64,000 nucleotides of DNA from Rhizobium sp. 32-5/1 (GCF_029537235.1 NZ_CP120638.1:2978501-3042500); one strand, 5' to 3'. Numbered from the stretch's first letter, positions 36,405-45,969 are shown. The notes: a model not told the origin generated them from the letters alone. Numbers and translations: made by a program.

Positions 36405-36793
36405 ATGACCGACATGCCACCCGCCAGCCTTCGCCCCGTCCTGCGCATCGATTTTCCGAATGCTGAAAGGTTGGGGCGTGGCAAGATCATGCTTCTCGAA
36501 CATATCCGTGAGACCGGCTCGATCTCTGCGGCGGGACGCGCCATGGACATGTCCTATCGGCGTGCCTGGCTCTTGGTCAGTGCGCTGAATACGATGTTCT
36601 CGGAACCCTCGGTCGAATCCCAGCGCGGCGGAAAGCAGGGGGCGGAGCAGCCGTCACGCCGTTTGGCGAGGAACTGATCCGCCGGTTCCGGGCGATGGAG
36701 GCGAAAATCGCCGCGACCATGGCCGACGACCTCGCTTGGCTCGAGGACAATCGCCGCAGCGAGACAGTCACGGGTTCAGCGCCACGCTCTTGA
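36405..36793 (+). CDS. Single-domain ModE-type molybdate regulator (single-base frameshift)
   Basis: About 129 residues after repair: a winged-helix of ModE N-terminal type (GRGKIMLLEHIRETGSISAA, then MDMSYRRAWLLVSALN) with the conserved VTPFGEELIRRFRAME end. The C-terminal molybdate-binding (TOBE) domains of full ModE are absent, as in many rhizobial homologues. The frame breaks at the G5 run 36638-36642; one added G gives GGKQGGGAAVTPFGEEL. Its 3' end overlaps the convergent modC by 26 bases. It is the obvious candidate to control modABC. Confidence 0.83.
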
Positions 36794-37841
36794 TGACGAG
36801 ATGGACCGGCATTCCGATCGACAGGCCGAGGCGTTCGCCGGAGAATCCTGTGATGCGCGAGACGATGATGTTGCCGCCGCAATCGACACGGACGTCAATT
36901 GCCCCGTTCTCTTCCTCCGCAATTTCAGCGATCGTGCCTTCGATGATGTTGAGTGCGCTGAGGCCCTCGGGGCGCTTGGTCGCGAGCATCACGTCGCGGG
37001 CCGCGATATGCAGGCGGATGTCGCGACCGTCTGCGAGCGAGATCTTTGGCACGCGGAACAATGTGTCGCGTGCACGGATCACCGTCAGTCGCGGCTCGTG
37101 GTCGTCTGTTTCGACGACACCTTCGATAACGGCACCCGCCTCCCGCTTGCCGATCATCGGCGAGAGTGCCGACAGGCTGAGGACCGACGCCGCGTCGCCG
37201 GCGGCGGTCACGCGGCCGTTTTCCAGCGCAATCACCCTGTTGGCAAGGCGTGCGACCTCTGTGACCGAGTGGCTGACATAGACGACGGGAATGTCGGTCT
37301 CGTCCCGAAGGCGCTCAAGATAAGGCAGGATTTCCGACTTGCGCGCATCGTCAAGTGCTGCAAACGGCTCGTCCATCAACAGCAGGCGCGGATTCGACAA
37401 GAGCGCTCGGCCAATGGCGATGCGTTGTTTTTCGCCGCCCGACAGGTTGGCCGGGGCTCGCTCCAGGAGGGGTTCGACGCCGAGCAGGTCGATGATTTTG
37501 TCGAAGCTCTGTCCTGCATCAGTGCGCCCGGCGAACCAGCGACCATAAGTCAGGTTGCGGCGGACATTCAGATGCGGAAACAGGCGCGATTCCTGGAAGA
37601 CATAGCCGAACCGTCGCCGATGCGGTGGCGTAAAGATGCCCTGATGCGTATCGACGATAACATCGCCATCGAGCACGATACGACCAATGTTCGGCCGCAA
37701 GAGGCCGGCGATGATATTGATCAGCGTGGTCTTGCCGGAGCCGGAACGGCCGAACAGCGCGGTCACGCCACCCTCCGAGGAAAAGGCAGCGTCGAGGGAA
37801 AAGCTGGCCAACCGGTGTCTGGTTTCCACTTCCAGCGTCAT
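36768..37841 (-). CDS. modC: Molybdate ABC transporter ATP-binding protein
   Basis: A 357-residue ATPase: Walker A GRSGSGKTT (residues 33-41), Q-loop YVFQESRLFPHL, signature LSGGEKQRIAIGRA, Walker B LLLMDEPFAALDD and H-loop YVSHSVTEV. The C-terminal 70 residues (EGTIAEI, RITGFSGERLGL) form the Mop/TOBE molybdate-binding domain specific to ModC. ATG 37841 overlaps the modB stop (ATGA). It drives molybdate uptake, needed for the molybdenum cofactor of NasA encoded 13 kb away. Confidence 0.93.
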   Translation of the reverse strand: MTLEVETRHRLASFSLDAAFSSEGGVTALFGRSGSGKTTLINIIAGLLRPNIGRIVLDGDVIVDTHQGIFTPPHRRRFGYVFQESRLFPHLNVRRNLTYGRWFAGRTDAGQSFDKIIDLLGVEPLLERAPANLSGGEKQRIAIGRALLSNPRLLLMDEPFAALDDARKSEILPYLERLRDETDIPVVYVSHSVTEVARLANRVIALENGRVTAAGDAASVLSLSALSPMIGKREAGAVIEGVVETDDHEPRLTVIRARDTLFRVPKISLADGRDIRLHIAARDVMLATKRPEGLSALNIIEGTIAEIAEEENGAIDVRVDCGGNIIVSRITGFSGERLGLSIGMPVHLVIKSVALNP

Positions 37842-38545
37842 GCGCGCTCCACCCGCCGGGCGGCCATGCCGGCCAGAAATTCGGACAGCATAAGGGCGGC
37901 CATCGATATCACGATGGAAACGATTGTCAGGCGCAGGGCGCCGGCATCGCCGCCGGGAACCTGTGTGAAGGTGTAGATCGCCGATGACAGCGTCTGGGTC
38001 TCGCCCGGAATGTTGGAGACGAAGGTGATCGTCGCACCGAACTCGCCCATCGCCTTGGCAAACGACAGGATCATGCCGGCGATCACGCCGGGCACGATCA
38101 GCGGTAGCGTGATGGTGGCGAAAACCCAGACGGGCCCGGCACCGAGCGTCGATGCGGCCTGCTCCAGCTTGCGATCCACTGCTTCGATCGATAGCCGGAT
38201 GCTGCGCACCATCAGCGGAAAACCCATGATGGCACTGGCAAGTGCTGCACCGGTCCAGCGGAAGGAAAACACGAGCCCGATGGTCTCCTCGAGGAATGCA
38301 CCGATCGGCCCGCGTTTGCCGAACAGGATGAGCAACAGATAGCCGGTGACGACGGGCGGCAGGATCAGGGGCAGGTGGACGAGGCCGTTGAGGATTGATT
38401 TGCCCCAGAACCGGCCGCGGGCGAGAAGAAGGGCGATCGCGATACCAAAGGGCAGGCTGGCGAGCATGGCGACTGCGGAAACGCGCAGGCTGAGCCGGAT
38501 TGCCGTCCACTCCGCATCGCTCAAGGCCAGCCAGTCCAACCGCAT
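37838..38545 (-). CDS. modB: Molybdate ABC transporter permease
   Basis: A 235-residue membrane protein with five to six spans (for example LPLILPPVVTGYLLLILFG), and the permease loop EQAASTLGAGPVWVFATITLPL that contacts ModC. The C-terminal stretch AKAMGEFGATITFVSNIPGETQT is a ModB hallmark. ATG 38545 has GGAG a few bases upstream and fits the family start; an in-frame ATG at 38590 adds a basic extension that is probably not translated. Follows modA by 96 bases. Confidence 0.92.
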   Translation of the reverse strand: MRLDWLALSDAEWTAIRLSLRVSAVAMLASLPFGIAIALLLARGRFWGKSILNGLVHLPLILPPVVTGYLLLILFGKRGPIGAFLEETIGLVFSFRWTGAALASAIMGFPLMVRSIRLSIEAVDRKLEQAASTLGAGPVWVFATITLPLIVPGVIAGMILSFAKAMGEFGATITFVSNIPGETQTLSSAIYTFTQVPGGDAGALRLTIVSIVISMAALMLSEFLAGMAARRVERA

Positions 38546-38641
38546 GCTCCGTTTCTGTCGGCGCCGAATGGCGCACCTCTTGCCAGCCAATATTCCGACG
38601 ACGATAGGTGTTCCGGCTGAGTGCTGCCAGAGCCCGCCTGC

Positions 38642-39433
38642 CTATTTGAGAATGGTAAATCCCTGCGCCTTGAAAAGGGCGGCTGCCTCTTCGGATTTCA
38701 CGAAATCGACATAGGCGACCGCTGCCGGGCTCTCGGCGTCTGTCGTGATTGCGATCGGGTAGACGATCGGCGGGTGGGTGTCTTCCGGGAAAGTGCCGAC
38801 GACCTTTACCTCAGGATCGGCAACGGCATCGGTCTGGTAGACAATGCCATAGGGCGCTTCACCCTTGGAGACGAGGAGTAGGGCAGCACGGACGTTTTCA
38901 GCGCCGGCAACCCTGGCCTCGACCGATGGCCAGGCGCCGAGCTGTTCCAGCGCCGCCTTGCCGTATTTGCCGGCAGGAACCGAATCTACCGCACCCATGG
39001 CGAGTTTGCCGTCGCCGACGAGTGCCGCGAGATCGAAGCCATGCTTGATATCGACATCGGCCGTATCCTTGCCGGCGATGAGCACGAGACGATTGCCGAT
39101 AAGGTTGGCGCGTGTCCCTTCTTTGATCAGTTTGTTTTCGGCAAGATAGTCCATCCAGGAAAGATCGGCGGAGATGAAGACATCGGCCGGAGCCCCGGAC
39201 TCGATCTGCTTGGCAAGCGCCGAGCTTGCCGCATAGGAAACCGTTGCCTCTTTGCCGGACTGCTTCTGCCATTGCGTGTTCACAGCATCCAGCGCGTTTT
39301 TTAGGCTGGCAGCGGCAAAGATGGTGACTTTCTCTCCGGCAAGGGCGTCCTTACCCAACGGTAATCCGGCCAACCACAGCGCAGCGAGTGCTGCTCCCAC
39401 GGATATCAGCAAAGCGCGGCGATCAAGGCTCAC
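38642..39433 (-). CDS. modA: Molybdate-binding periplasmic protein
   Basis: A 263-residue binding protein starting at GTG 39433, behind a strong AAGGAGG. Signal peptide about 33 residues ([19 protein letters not shown]). [19 protein letters not shown] is the classic ModA opening, with the Ser that contacts the oxyanion, and [19 protein letters not shown] and GRLGAE-like later parts follow. The upstream ATG in frame at 39481 lacks an SD. It captures molybdate (and tungstate) in the periplasm for ModBC. Confidence 0.92.
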   Translation of the reverse strand: MSLDRRALLISVGAALAALWLAGLPLGKDALAGEKVTIFAAASLKNALDAVNTQWQKQSGKEATVSYAASSALAKQIESGAPADVFISADLSWMDYLAENKLIKEGTRANLIGNRLVLIAGKDTADVDIKHGFDLAALVGDGKLAMGAVDSVPAGKYGKAALEQLGAWPSVEARVAGAENVRAALLLVSKGEAPYGIVYQTDAVADPEVKVVGTFPEDTHPPIVYPIAITTDAESPAAVAYVDFVKSEEAAALFKAQGFTILK

Positions 39434-39451
39434 ATGTTCCTCCTTGGGTAC

Positions 39452-39475
39452 CGAGATATTTTCTTGGATATAACG
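39452..39475 (-). promoter_or_regulatory. Candidate ModE operator upstream of modA
   Basis: Imperfect inverted repeat CGAGATAT-N8-ATATAACG (+ strand), with six of eight arm positions symmetric, 19 bases before the modA start. It resembles the known ModE consensus (CGNTATAT-N6-8-ATATANCG). Repression of modABC by the ModE encoded at the other end of the cluster is inferred. Confidence 0.6.
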
Positions 39476-39616
39476 ATCCATCGAGAATGGCTAGCGCTAT
39501 ATTTCTGGAAACATAATGACGGTCTCGGTGGATCAGGCTCAGGATTGATGCTTGTCTTGACCTCCGCGTGCACTAAAATCCAGAAAAAGGCATGCAGTTG
39601 CAGGGAGAACAGCCGG

Positions 39617-40317
39617 ATGGAAACCAGTATCAAGCTCGAGGAGAGCTGGAAGGCCGCGCTGGCGCCGGAATTTTCGAGCGACTACATGGCCAAGCTCAAG
39701 CAGTTCCTCCTAGCGGAAAAACAGGCCGGCAAGCAGATCTTTCCCAAGGGGCCTGAATACTTCCGGGCGCTTGATCTCACGCCGCTGGACAAGGTGCGCG
39801 TCGTCATTCTCGGTCAGGATCCCTATCACGGCGAAGGGCAGGCGCACGGGCTTTGCTTCAGCGTCCAACCGGGCGTGCGCACGCCGCCGTCGCTGGTCAA
39901 TATCTACAAGGAAATGCAGAGCGATCTCGGCATTCCGCCTGCGCGCCATGGCTTTCTCGAAAGTTGGGCAAAGCAGGGGTGCTGCTGCTCAACAGCGTGC
40001 TGACCGTCGAGCGTTCGCTGGCAGCGTCGCATCAGGGCAAGGGCTGGGAGAAGTTTACCGATGCGATCATCCGCGCCGTCAATGAACAGGAGCATCCGGT
40101 CGTCTTTATGCTCTGGGGATCCTATGCGCAAAAGAAGGCGGCCTTTGTCGATCAGAAGCGCCATCTGGTCATTCGCTCGGCGCATCCTTCGCCGCTTTCG
40201 GCCCATGCCGGCTTTCTCGGTTCGCGCCCTTTTTCGAAGGCGAACGCCTTCCTGGTTTCCAAGGGGTTCGAGCCGATCGACTGGGCCTTGCCCGAGAAAC
40301 CGGATGTGCAGTCCTAA
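39617..40317 (+). CDS. ung: Uracil-DNA glycosylase (single-base frameshift)
   Basis: About 233 residues after repair, full length for family 1 UDG. The water-activating motif [18 protein letters not shown] and the DNA-intercalating [11 protein letters not shown] are intact. The enzyme removes uracil from DNA to start base excision repair. The frame breaks at the G4 run 39976-39979; one added G gives [15 protein letters not shown], the expected sequence. ATG 39617 follows GGGAGA at 12 bases. A defective ung in a free-living bacterium would be unusual, which argues for a sequence error. The end overlaps the convergent transporter gene by 4 bases. Confidence 0.9.
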
Positions 40318-41219
40318 TTACTCTCGTTGGCATTGTCGGTCACCGCGGCCACCTTGCGGCGCGACACGACGTGCTCGCGCCAGACTGTAAAGATGCCGGC
40401 GCAGACGACGATGATCGATCCGCCAATCATGTTTAGGCTCACTTTCTCGTCGAAGATCGAGACGCCGATCATGCAGGCAAAGACAAGTTGCAGATAGGTC
40501 AGCGGCTGCACTTCGGCGGCATCGAGATGTTCATAGGCCTTGATCAGAAAGAAATGGCTTGAGGTGCCGGTGGCGCAAAGAAGCAGCATCCAGGCCCAAT
40601 CAGTCGGTGCGAGCGTCGTCCAGTAGAAGGGGCCGATCAACGTCATTGCTGCGGCTCCGACAAGCCCGGTGTACAGGAAACTGGTCATCGAACTGTCGTC
40701 GCGGCTGACAAGTCGTGTAGCAATCACATAGACAGCGAACATCAGCGCTGAGCCCAGGGGGATCAGCATGACAGGATCGAAGCCCTCGCCGCTAGGCTTC
40801 AGGATCAGCAGCACGCCAAGCAGGCCGATAACGATTGCCGTCCACCGCCGCCAGCCGACGCGTTCGCCGAGAAACGGCATCGAGAGAAGTGCAACAAACA
40901 GTGGGCCTGATGAAAAAACGGCCTGCGAATGAGCCAGGCCGACCAGTGAGAAGGATGTGATGACGACAACGATCTGAAACGCCAGCAGCAGGCCGCGCAC
41001 GATCTGCAGTTTCGGCTTCCGCGTCCGGATTGCTGCCTTGAAGCCGCCGCTGGTGCGACACGTGACCACGATCGCAAAGCTCGCAAATGCCCAGTAGCGG
41101 ATCATCGTAATGAAGATCGGCGGATAAAGGGTGCCCAGGTGTTTCGAAATCGCATCCTGAATCGAGAAAATGACCAGGGCGAGAAAGACGAAGATATAGC
41201 CGTTTCGCTTCGATTGCAT
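40314..41219 (-). CDS. DMT-superfamily transporter (EamA type)
   Basis: A 301-residue membrane protein with ten hydrophobic segments in two EamA repeats (about residues 8-140 and 150-285), for example [20 protein letters not shown] in the first and [22 protein letters not shown] in the second. DMT exporters move amino acids, nucleobases or other metabolites out of the cell; the substrate is not predictable. It ends with a basic cytoplasmic tail. It is divergent from nasT with 188 bases between. Confidence 0.87.
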   Translation of the reverse strand: MQSKRNGYIFVFLALVIFSIQDAISKHLGTLYPPIFITMIRYWAFASFAIVVTCRTSGGFKAAIRTRKPKLQIVRGLLLAFQIVVVITSFSLVGLAHSQAVFSSGPLFVALLSMPFLGERVGWRRWTAIVIGLLGVLLILKPSGEGFDPVMLIPLGSALMFAVYVIATRLVSRDDSSMTSFLYTGLVGAAAMTLIGPFYWTTLAPTDWAWMLLLCATGTSSHFFLIKAYEHLDAAEVQPLTYLQLVFACMIGVSIFDEKVSLNMIGGSIIVVCAGIFTVWREHVVSRRKVAAVTDNANESN

Positions 41220-41407
41220 GGTGCTGTTTTACATCCGGGAAAAGCAGGAACGCCAAGAGTTTTTTGCGGCGCGGCAACAATTCGCGACACAATGATATTG
41301 CCGATGAAACTCGGCCCTGCACCTCGCGCGATATTTCTGTGCTGTAAAGAATACCGTGGTGGAATTTTTGCATTGCACAAGAAGGCGCTTATAGGCAGAG
41401 TCGAGCC

Positions 41408-41998
41408 ATGTCGACCAAGCCTCTGTCCATTCTGGTTATCGATGAAAACCATATCCGCGCCTCGATCATAGAGACAGGCCTGCGCGAGGCGGGCCACGAG
41501 CACGTGACGGTGCTGCATGAAATCGCCGGGCTGGCGCGTCAGATCGAAATCATTGTCCCTGACGTCATCGTCATCGATATCGAGAATCCGAACCGCGATA
41601 TGATGGAGCATCTGTTCCAACTGACACGGGCCGTGAGCCGCCCGATTGCAATGTTCGTTGACCGATCGGATTCGGCGTCCATTGAGGCCGCCGTCGAGGC
41701 GGGCGTGTCGGCTTATATCGTCGACGGGCTGAAAAAGGAGCGGGTCAAGCCGATCCTCGACATGGCGGTCAGCCGTTTCAACGCCTTCAGCCGCCTGCAA
41801 CGCGAACTGGCGGACGCCAAATCGGCGCTGGAGGAACGCAAGATCATCGAGCGGGCCAAGGGCATATTGATGCAGATGCGGCAGATTTCCGAGGAGGAAG
41901 CGTTCACCATGCTGCGGCAGACGGCAATGAACGAGAAAAAGAAACTGACCGACATCGCGCAGAGCGTGGTGACGGCCGCCGGATTGCTGATGCGATGA
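41408..41998 (+). CDS. nasT: ANTAR-domain antiterminator NasT
   Basis: A 196-residue protein: an N-terminal receiver-like domain (LSILVIDENHIRASIIETGL, with Asp in VIVIDIENPNRD) and a C-terminal ANTAR RNA-binding domain (ALEERKIIERAKGILMQMRQISEEEAFTMLRQTAM), a three-helix bundle. NasT binds hairpins in the leader of nitrate assimilation mRNA and prevents termination; NasS holds it inactive without nitrate or nitrite. It is followed by nasS after 59 bases, and a hairpin leader with a T tract lies at 43551-43654. Confidence 0.93.
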   Translation: MSTKPLSILVIDENHIRASIIETGLREAGHEHVTVLHEIAGLARQIEIIVPDVIVIDIENPNRDMMEHLFQLTRAVSRPIAMFVDRSDSASIEAAVEAGVSAYIVDGLKKERVKPILDMAVSRFNAFSRLQRELADAKSALEERKIIERAKGILMQMRQISEEEAFTMLRQTAMNEKKKLTDIAQSVVTAAGLLMR

Positions 41999-42057
41999 GC
42001 GGCGCGATCTGATGACGGACAGGATGACAGCGAGCAGGATATGTCAGGGTGTACAGA

Positions 42058-43350
42058 ATGAATGCGCGTGAGGATCTGACCCGCGGCGGCCATGCTGCCG
42101 GCGGTGCGCTGGCTGCGCCCGAGCGGTTGCGCAGCGAAGGAGCGCGGGTCGTGCGCGCGGGCTTCATTCCGCTCGTCGATGCGTCCGTGCTGATTGCCGC
42201 AGCGGAGTTCGGTTTTGCAACGCGAGAAGGTATCGCGCTCGACCTCGTGCGCGACGTCTCTTGGGCGAATGTCCGGGACCGGCTGGCCTTCCGCCAGTTC
42301 GACGTGGCGCACATGCTGTCGCCTATGCCGGTTGCTGCAGCACTGGGGCTGGGTTCCAACCCCTCGCCGACGATCACGCCGTTTTCACTCGGTCGCGGCG
42401 GTAATGCGATCACACTTTCGACACGCCTCTATGCCCGCATGCAGGCTGAGGCGGATCTGGCGGGTGGCGAGACGGCGCTCGCTAATGCCGAAGCGCTGGC
42501 GAAGGTAATTGCCCGTATGAAGAGGGACGGCGAGGCGCTGCCGACCTTTGGCATGACCTATCCGTTTTCGTCGCACAACTACGAACTGCGCTACTGGCTG
42601 GCGGCTGGCGGCATCGATCCGGATGCGGACGTGCGCCTGATCGTCGTGCCGCCGCCGCTGACCTCGGATGCTCTGGCGGCCGGCGCGATCGACGGCTTCT
42701 GCGTTGGCGCGCCCTGGAACATGGTGGCATCCGAGCGCGGCGTAGGTCGCATCGTCGCCGCCAAGCAGGACCTTTGGCCTTCGGCGCCGGAAAAGGTCAT
42801 CGGCACCCGCCCGGATTGGGCCGACAGCCATCCCGAAACGCTGTCGCGGCTCATCGTGGCGTTGGATAGCGCAGCGCGCTGGTGCGATCGTCCCGAAAAC
42901 CGCGATGCTCTGGCCGATGCTCTGGCCGATGTCCGATACGTCGCTGCACCCGTCGATATCATCCGGCGTGTCCTGCGCGGTGAATTCACGGTCGATCCGC
43001 AGGGCAGCCAGCGGGTCATCGATAATTATTTCATCTTCCACAACGACCTGGCAAACTATCCGCGGCCGAGCAAGGCTCTGTGGATCTACAGCCAGATGAT
43101 AAGGTGGGGGCAGATCGAGCATTCGTCTGAAGGCGAACGGCTCGCAGCATCCGCCTATCGGCCGGATCTCTACCGCGCGGCACTCGGTCCAATGCCCGAT
43201 TCCTCGGACGATCGGCGCATCGAGGGTGCCGTCGCCGGCGACGCCTTCATCGATGGCCATGTGTTCGACCCGTCGGACATTCCAGCCTATGTGGCCGGAT
43301 TTCCGATCCGGGGATCCGCCGCAACGCGCATTTCGCGGGATGATATCTGA
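42058..43350 (+). CDS. nasS: Nitrate/nitrite sensor NasS
   Basis: A 430-residue NrtA-like periplasmic-type binding fold without a signal peptide, as expected for the cytoplasmic nitrate sensor NasS. Recognisable stretches are AHMLSPMPVAAALGLGSNPSPTITPF, TFGMTYPFSSHNYELRYWLAAGG and IDGFCVGAPWNMVASERG, all shared with NrtA encoded at 43703. In the known system NasS binds NasT and releases it on nitrate or nitrite binding. GTG at 42049 is an alternative start. nasS is the last gene before the 352-base control region of the nrt operon. Confidence 0.9.
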   Translation: MNAREDLTRGGHAAGGALAAPERLRSEGARVVRAGFIPLVDASVLIAAAEFGFATREGIALDLVRDVSWANVRDRLAFRQFDVAHMLSPMPVAAALGLGSNPSPTITPFSLGRGGNAITLSTRLYARMQAEADLAGGETALANAEALAKVIARMKRDGEALPTFGMTYPFSSHNYELRYWLAAGGIDPDADVRLIVVPPPLTSDALAAGAIDGFCVGAPWNMVASERGVGRIVAAKQDLWPSAPEKVIGTRPDWADSHPETLSRLIVALDSAARWCDRPENRDALADALADVRYVAAPVDIIRRVLRGEFTVDPQGSQRVIDNYFIFHNDLANYPRPSKALWIYSQMIRWGQIEHSSEGERLAASAYRPDLYRAALGPMPDSSDDRRIEGAVAGDAFIDGHVFDPSDIPAYVAGFPIRGSAATRISRDDI

Positions 43351-43494
43351 GCGCGCTGTTGCATAAGAATGCTGCAATCGCTTCGCTGCGCTGCACAAAT
43401 TGAAGGCCGATAGAGGCGTTGGTGAAAATTTGAGCAGGGAAATATTTTAGAATTTAATATTTTGAATCATCGGCTTATCTCGAAATCTAAAAAC

Positions 43495-43509
43495 TGGCAC
43501 GCTGCTTGC
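43495..43509 (+). promoter_or_regulatory. Sigma-54 (-24/-12) promoter of the nitrate assimilation operon
   Basis: TGGCAC (43495-43500), five bases, then TTGC (43506-43509): GG and GC are exactly 10 bases apart, a textbook RpoN promoter. An AT-rich stretch with a 7-base inverted repeat (AAATATT...AATATTT, 43440-43462) and an IHF-like AATCAT-CGGC-TTA (43465-43477) lie just upstream. Transcription would start near 43520. NtrC activation under nitrogen limitation is inferred; I found no convincing paired NtrC site. Confidence 0.85.
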
Positions 43510-43550
43510 TTGATATAAATCGCCAGGGTCAATGACGATCCCGGCGCCAT

Positions 43551-43654
43551 TGAGCGGCACGCCGTTCAGTCAGTGACATCGACGTCGCAAGGCTTTCTGC
43601 ACCGAGAGGGACTTCTCCCATTCTCTCGATGCGTATGCCGAGCGGCGTTTTTTT
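43551..43654 (+). promoter_or_regulatory. Leader RNA with hairpins and T tract, candidate NasT target
   Basis: Downstream of the sigma-54 promoter, three hairpins can form: TGAGCGG-CACG-CCGTTCA (43551-43568); GCAC-CGAGAG...CTCTCG-ATGC (43599-43632, one internal mismatch); and ATGCC-GAGC-GGCGT (43635-43648), followed by seven T. The 3' arm GAGCGGCG (43640-43647) can also pair with CGCCGTTC (43560-43567), in competition with the first hairpin. This gives the alternative pairing expected of an antiterminator leader. The gene order nasT-nasS-leader-nrtA fits the known NasT system. I could not confirm the ANTAR hexaloop consensus. Confidence 0.65.
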
Positions 43655-43702
43655 GTGCGTTTTTTGACTTCGCGCCTCCGGGCAACAGAGAGGGAATCGA
43701 CA

Positions 43703-44995
43703 ATGAGCAGGATCCTGTCGGGCGGACTGACCCGCCGCAACATGTTGAAAACCACGGCCGCCACGGCGCTGATGGGTGCCGTGAAAATGGCTTTCCCGTC
43801 TGGCGCATTTGCGCAGGGTGCGGGGCCTGAAACGACCAAGGCTGTTCTCGGCTTCATTGCGCTCACGGATTCGGCGCCGCTGATCATCGCCAAGGAAAAG
43901 GGCCTGTTCGCAAAGCATGGCATGCCGGATGTCGAAGTCGTCAAGCAGGCGTCGTGGGGCACGACGCGCGACAATCTGGTGCTCGGCTCGGAAGGCAGCG
44001 GCATCGACGGCGCGCATATTCTCACCCCCATGCCCTACCTGATCTCCGCCGGCAAGGTGACGCAGAACGGCCAGCCGCTGCCGATGGCGATCCTTGCCCG
44101 CCTCAATCTCGATGCCCAGGCGATTTCGGTCGGCAGCGCTTATGCCGATCTCAAGGTCGGTATCGATGCGGGCGCACTCAAGGAGGCCTTTGCGAAAAAG
44201 AAGGCCGATGGTGCGCCTGCCAAGGTTGCCATGACTTTCCCGGGCGGCACGCACGACCTGTGGTTGCGCTACTGGCTTGCCGCCGGCGGTATCGATCCGG
44301 ACAGCGACGTCGAAACCATCGTCGTCCCGCCGCCGCAGATGGTCGCCAATATGAAGGTCGGCACCATGGACTGTTTCTGTGTCGGCGAACCCTGGAATGC
44401 CCAGCTCGTCAATCAGGGCGTCGGCTACACGGCCGTCAACACGGCTGAAATCTGGGCGAAGCATCCGGAAAAGTCCTTTGCCATGCGGGCCGACTGGGTC
44501 GAGAAGAACCCGAACGCCGCCAAGGCGATTACCATGGCGATCATGGAGGCGCAGCAATGGTGCGACGACATGGCCAACAAGGAAGAACTGGCTGGCATCG
44601 TCGGCAAGCGGGCCTGGTTCAACGTTCCGCCGCGCGATCTCGTTGGCCGCTTGAAGGGCGAATATGACTACGGCAACGGCAAGGTCGTGGAGAACAGCCC
44701 GCATTTGATGAAGTTCTGGAAGGACCACACCTCCTATCCGTTCCAGAGCCATGAGGCCTGGTTCCTGACCGAGGACATCCGCTGGGGCAAGTTCGAACCT
44801 GGCACGGACATCAAGGGCATGATCGCCAAGGTCAACCGCGAGGATATTTGGCGCGAAGCCGCAAAGGGCCTCGGTATCACTGATGTCCCGGCTTCCACGT
44901 CGCGCGGGATCGAGACCTTCTTCGACGGCAAGACCTTCGATCCGGCCAATCCGGAAGCCTATCTCGCCAGCCTCGATATCAAGCGTTTCGCCTGA
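43703..44995 (+). CDS. nrtA: Nitrate ABC transporter substrate-binding protein
   Basis: A 430-residue NrtA with a twin-arginine signal (LTRRNMLKTTAATALMGAV, cleavage after GAFA), so it is exported folded. The mature part has GFIALTDSAPLIIAKEKGLF, HILTPMPYLISAG, FPGGTHDLWLRYWLAAGGID and DCFCVGEPWNAQL, all typical nitrate-binding protein motifs. GAGAGGGAATC precedes ATG 43703. It captures nitrate (perhaps nitrite) for NrtB-NrtC and is the first gene of the operon behind the NasT leader. Confidence 0.93.
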   Translation: MSRILSGGLTRRNMLKTTAATALMGAVKMAFPSGAFAQGAGPETTKAVLGFIALTDSAPLIIAKEKGLFAKHGMPDVEVVKQASWGTTRDNLVLGSEGSGIDGAHILTPMPYLISAGKVTQNGQPLPMAILARLNLDAQAISVGSAYADLKVGIDAGALKEAFAKKKADGAPAKVAMTFPGGTHDLWLRYWLAAGGIDPDSDVETIVVPPPQMVANMKVGTMDCFCVGEPWNAQLVNQGVGYTAVNTAEIWAKHPEKSFAMRADWVEKNPNAAKAITMAIMEAQQWCDDMANKEELAGIVGKRAWFNVPPRDLVGRLKGEYDYGNGKVVENSPHLMKFWKDHTSYPFQSHEAWFLTEDIRWGKFEPGTDIKGMIAKVNREDIWREAAKGLGITDVPASTSRGIETFFDGKTFDPANPEAYLASLDIKRFA

Positions 44996-45061
44996 TCCCG
45001 TTATTTCGTGCAGCCGGCGTATCGCCGCCGGCTGCCTCACGACCGTTCACAGGAGACCGGC

Positions 45062-45955
45062 ATGTCCGTGACCAATCTCAACATTAAGTCCGATGCGGCG
45101 GCCAAGCCGTCCGCCAGCATTGTTACGCTGTCGCGCGCAGCCCCTCCGTCCGCCGGCTTTCGTATGCCCGGTTTTGTCAAGACGCTGGCAGACAATGTCC
45201 TGCCGCCGATCATCACGCTGGCCTTTCTGCTTGTCGCCTGGGAATTTCTCTGTTCTTCGCCGACCTCCAGCCTTCCAGCTCCGTCGCGCGTGCTGGAGGA
45301 AAGCTGGGCGCTGATCGTCGATCCCTTTTATGTGGGGCAGGGCACCGACCAGGGCATGTTCTGGCATATCTTCGCCAGCCTTCAGCGCGTTGCCGTCGGT
45401 TATGCGCTGGCAGCCATTGCCGGCATAGCGCTCGGAACGCTGATCGGCCAGAGCGACCTTGCCATGCGCGGGCTTGATCCGATCTTTCAGGTACTGCGCA
45501 CCGTTCCGCCGCTCGCCTGGTTGCCGCTCTCACTTGCCGCCTTCCGCGATGGCAATCCGTCAGCGATTTTCGTCATCTTCATCACGGCGGTCTGGCCGGT
45601 GATCATCAACACCGCCGTCGGCATCCGCAATATCCCGCAGGATTACCAGAACGTCTCCAAGGTCCTGCGGCTCAACGGCTATGAATACTTCACCAAGATC
45701 ATGCTGCCGGCCGCCGCACCCTACATCTTCACCGGCCTGCGCATCGGTATCGGCCTGTCCTGGCTGGCGATCGTCGCCGCTGAAATGCTGATCGGTGGCG
45801 TTGGTATCGGCTTCTTCATCTGGGACGCGTGGAACTCCTCGCTGATCAGCGACATCATCGTCGCTCTCGTCTATGTCGGCATCGTCGGCTTCCTGCTCGA
45901 CCGTGTCATCGCCCTCATCGCCAACGCCGTCACCCGCGGCAACGTCAAAGCTTGA
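45062..45955 (+). CDS. nrtB: Nitrate ABC transporter permease
   Basis: A 297-residue permease: a 35-residue polar N-terminus, then about six spans beginning LPPIITLAFLLVAWEFL. LRTVPPLAWLPLSLAAF and the cytoplasmic loop (NVSKVLRLNGYEYFTKIMLPAAAPYIFTGL) belong to the nitrate/taurine/sulfonate permease family. GGAGACC precedes ATG 45062. It lies 66 bases after nrtA and 14 before nrtC. Confidence 0.92.
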   Translation: MSVTNLNIKSDAAAKPSASIVTLSRAAPPSAGFRMPGFVKTLADNVLPPIITLAFLLVAWEFLCSSPTSSLPAPSRVLEESWALIVDPFYVGQGTDQGMFWHIFASLQRVAVGYALAAIAGIALGTLIGQSDLAMRGLDPIFQVLRTVPPLAWLPLSLAAFRDGNPSAIFVIFITAVWPVIINTAVGIRNIPQDYQNVSKVLRLNGYEYFTKIMLPAAAPYIFTGLRIGIGLSWLAIVAAEMLIGGVGIGFFIWDAWNSSLISDIIVALVYVGIVGFLLDRVIALIANAVTRGNVKA

Positions 45956-45969
45956 AGGAGCGCATCGTC

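Noticed and set aside
43380-43435. NtrC binding sites upstream of the sigma-54 promoter
   Set aside because: TGCAC and TTGGTG half-like sequences are present, but spacing and symmetry do not match the paired consensus.
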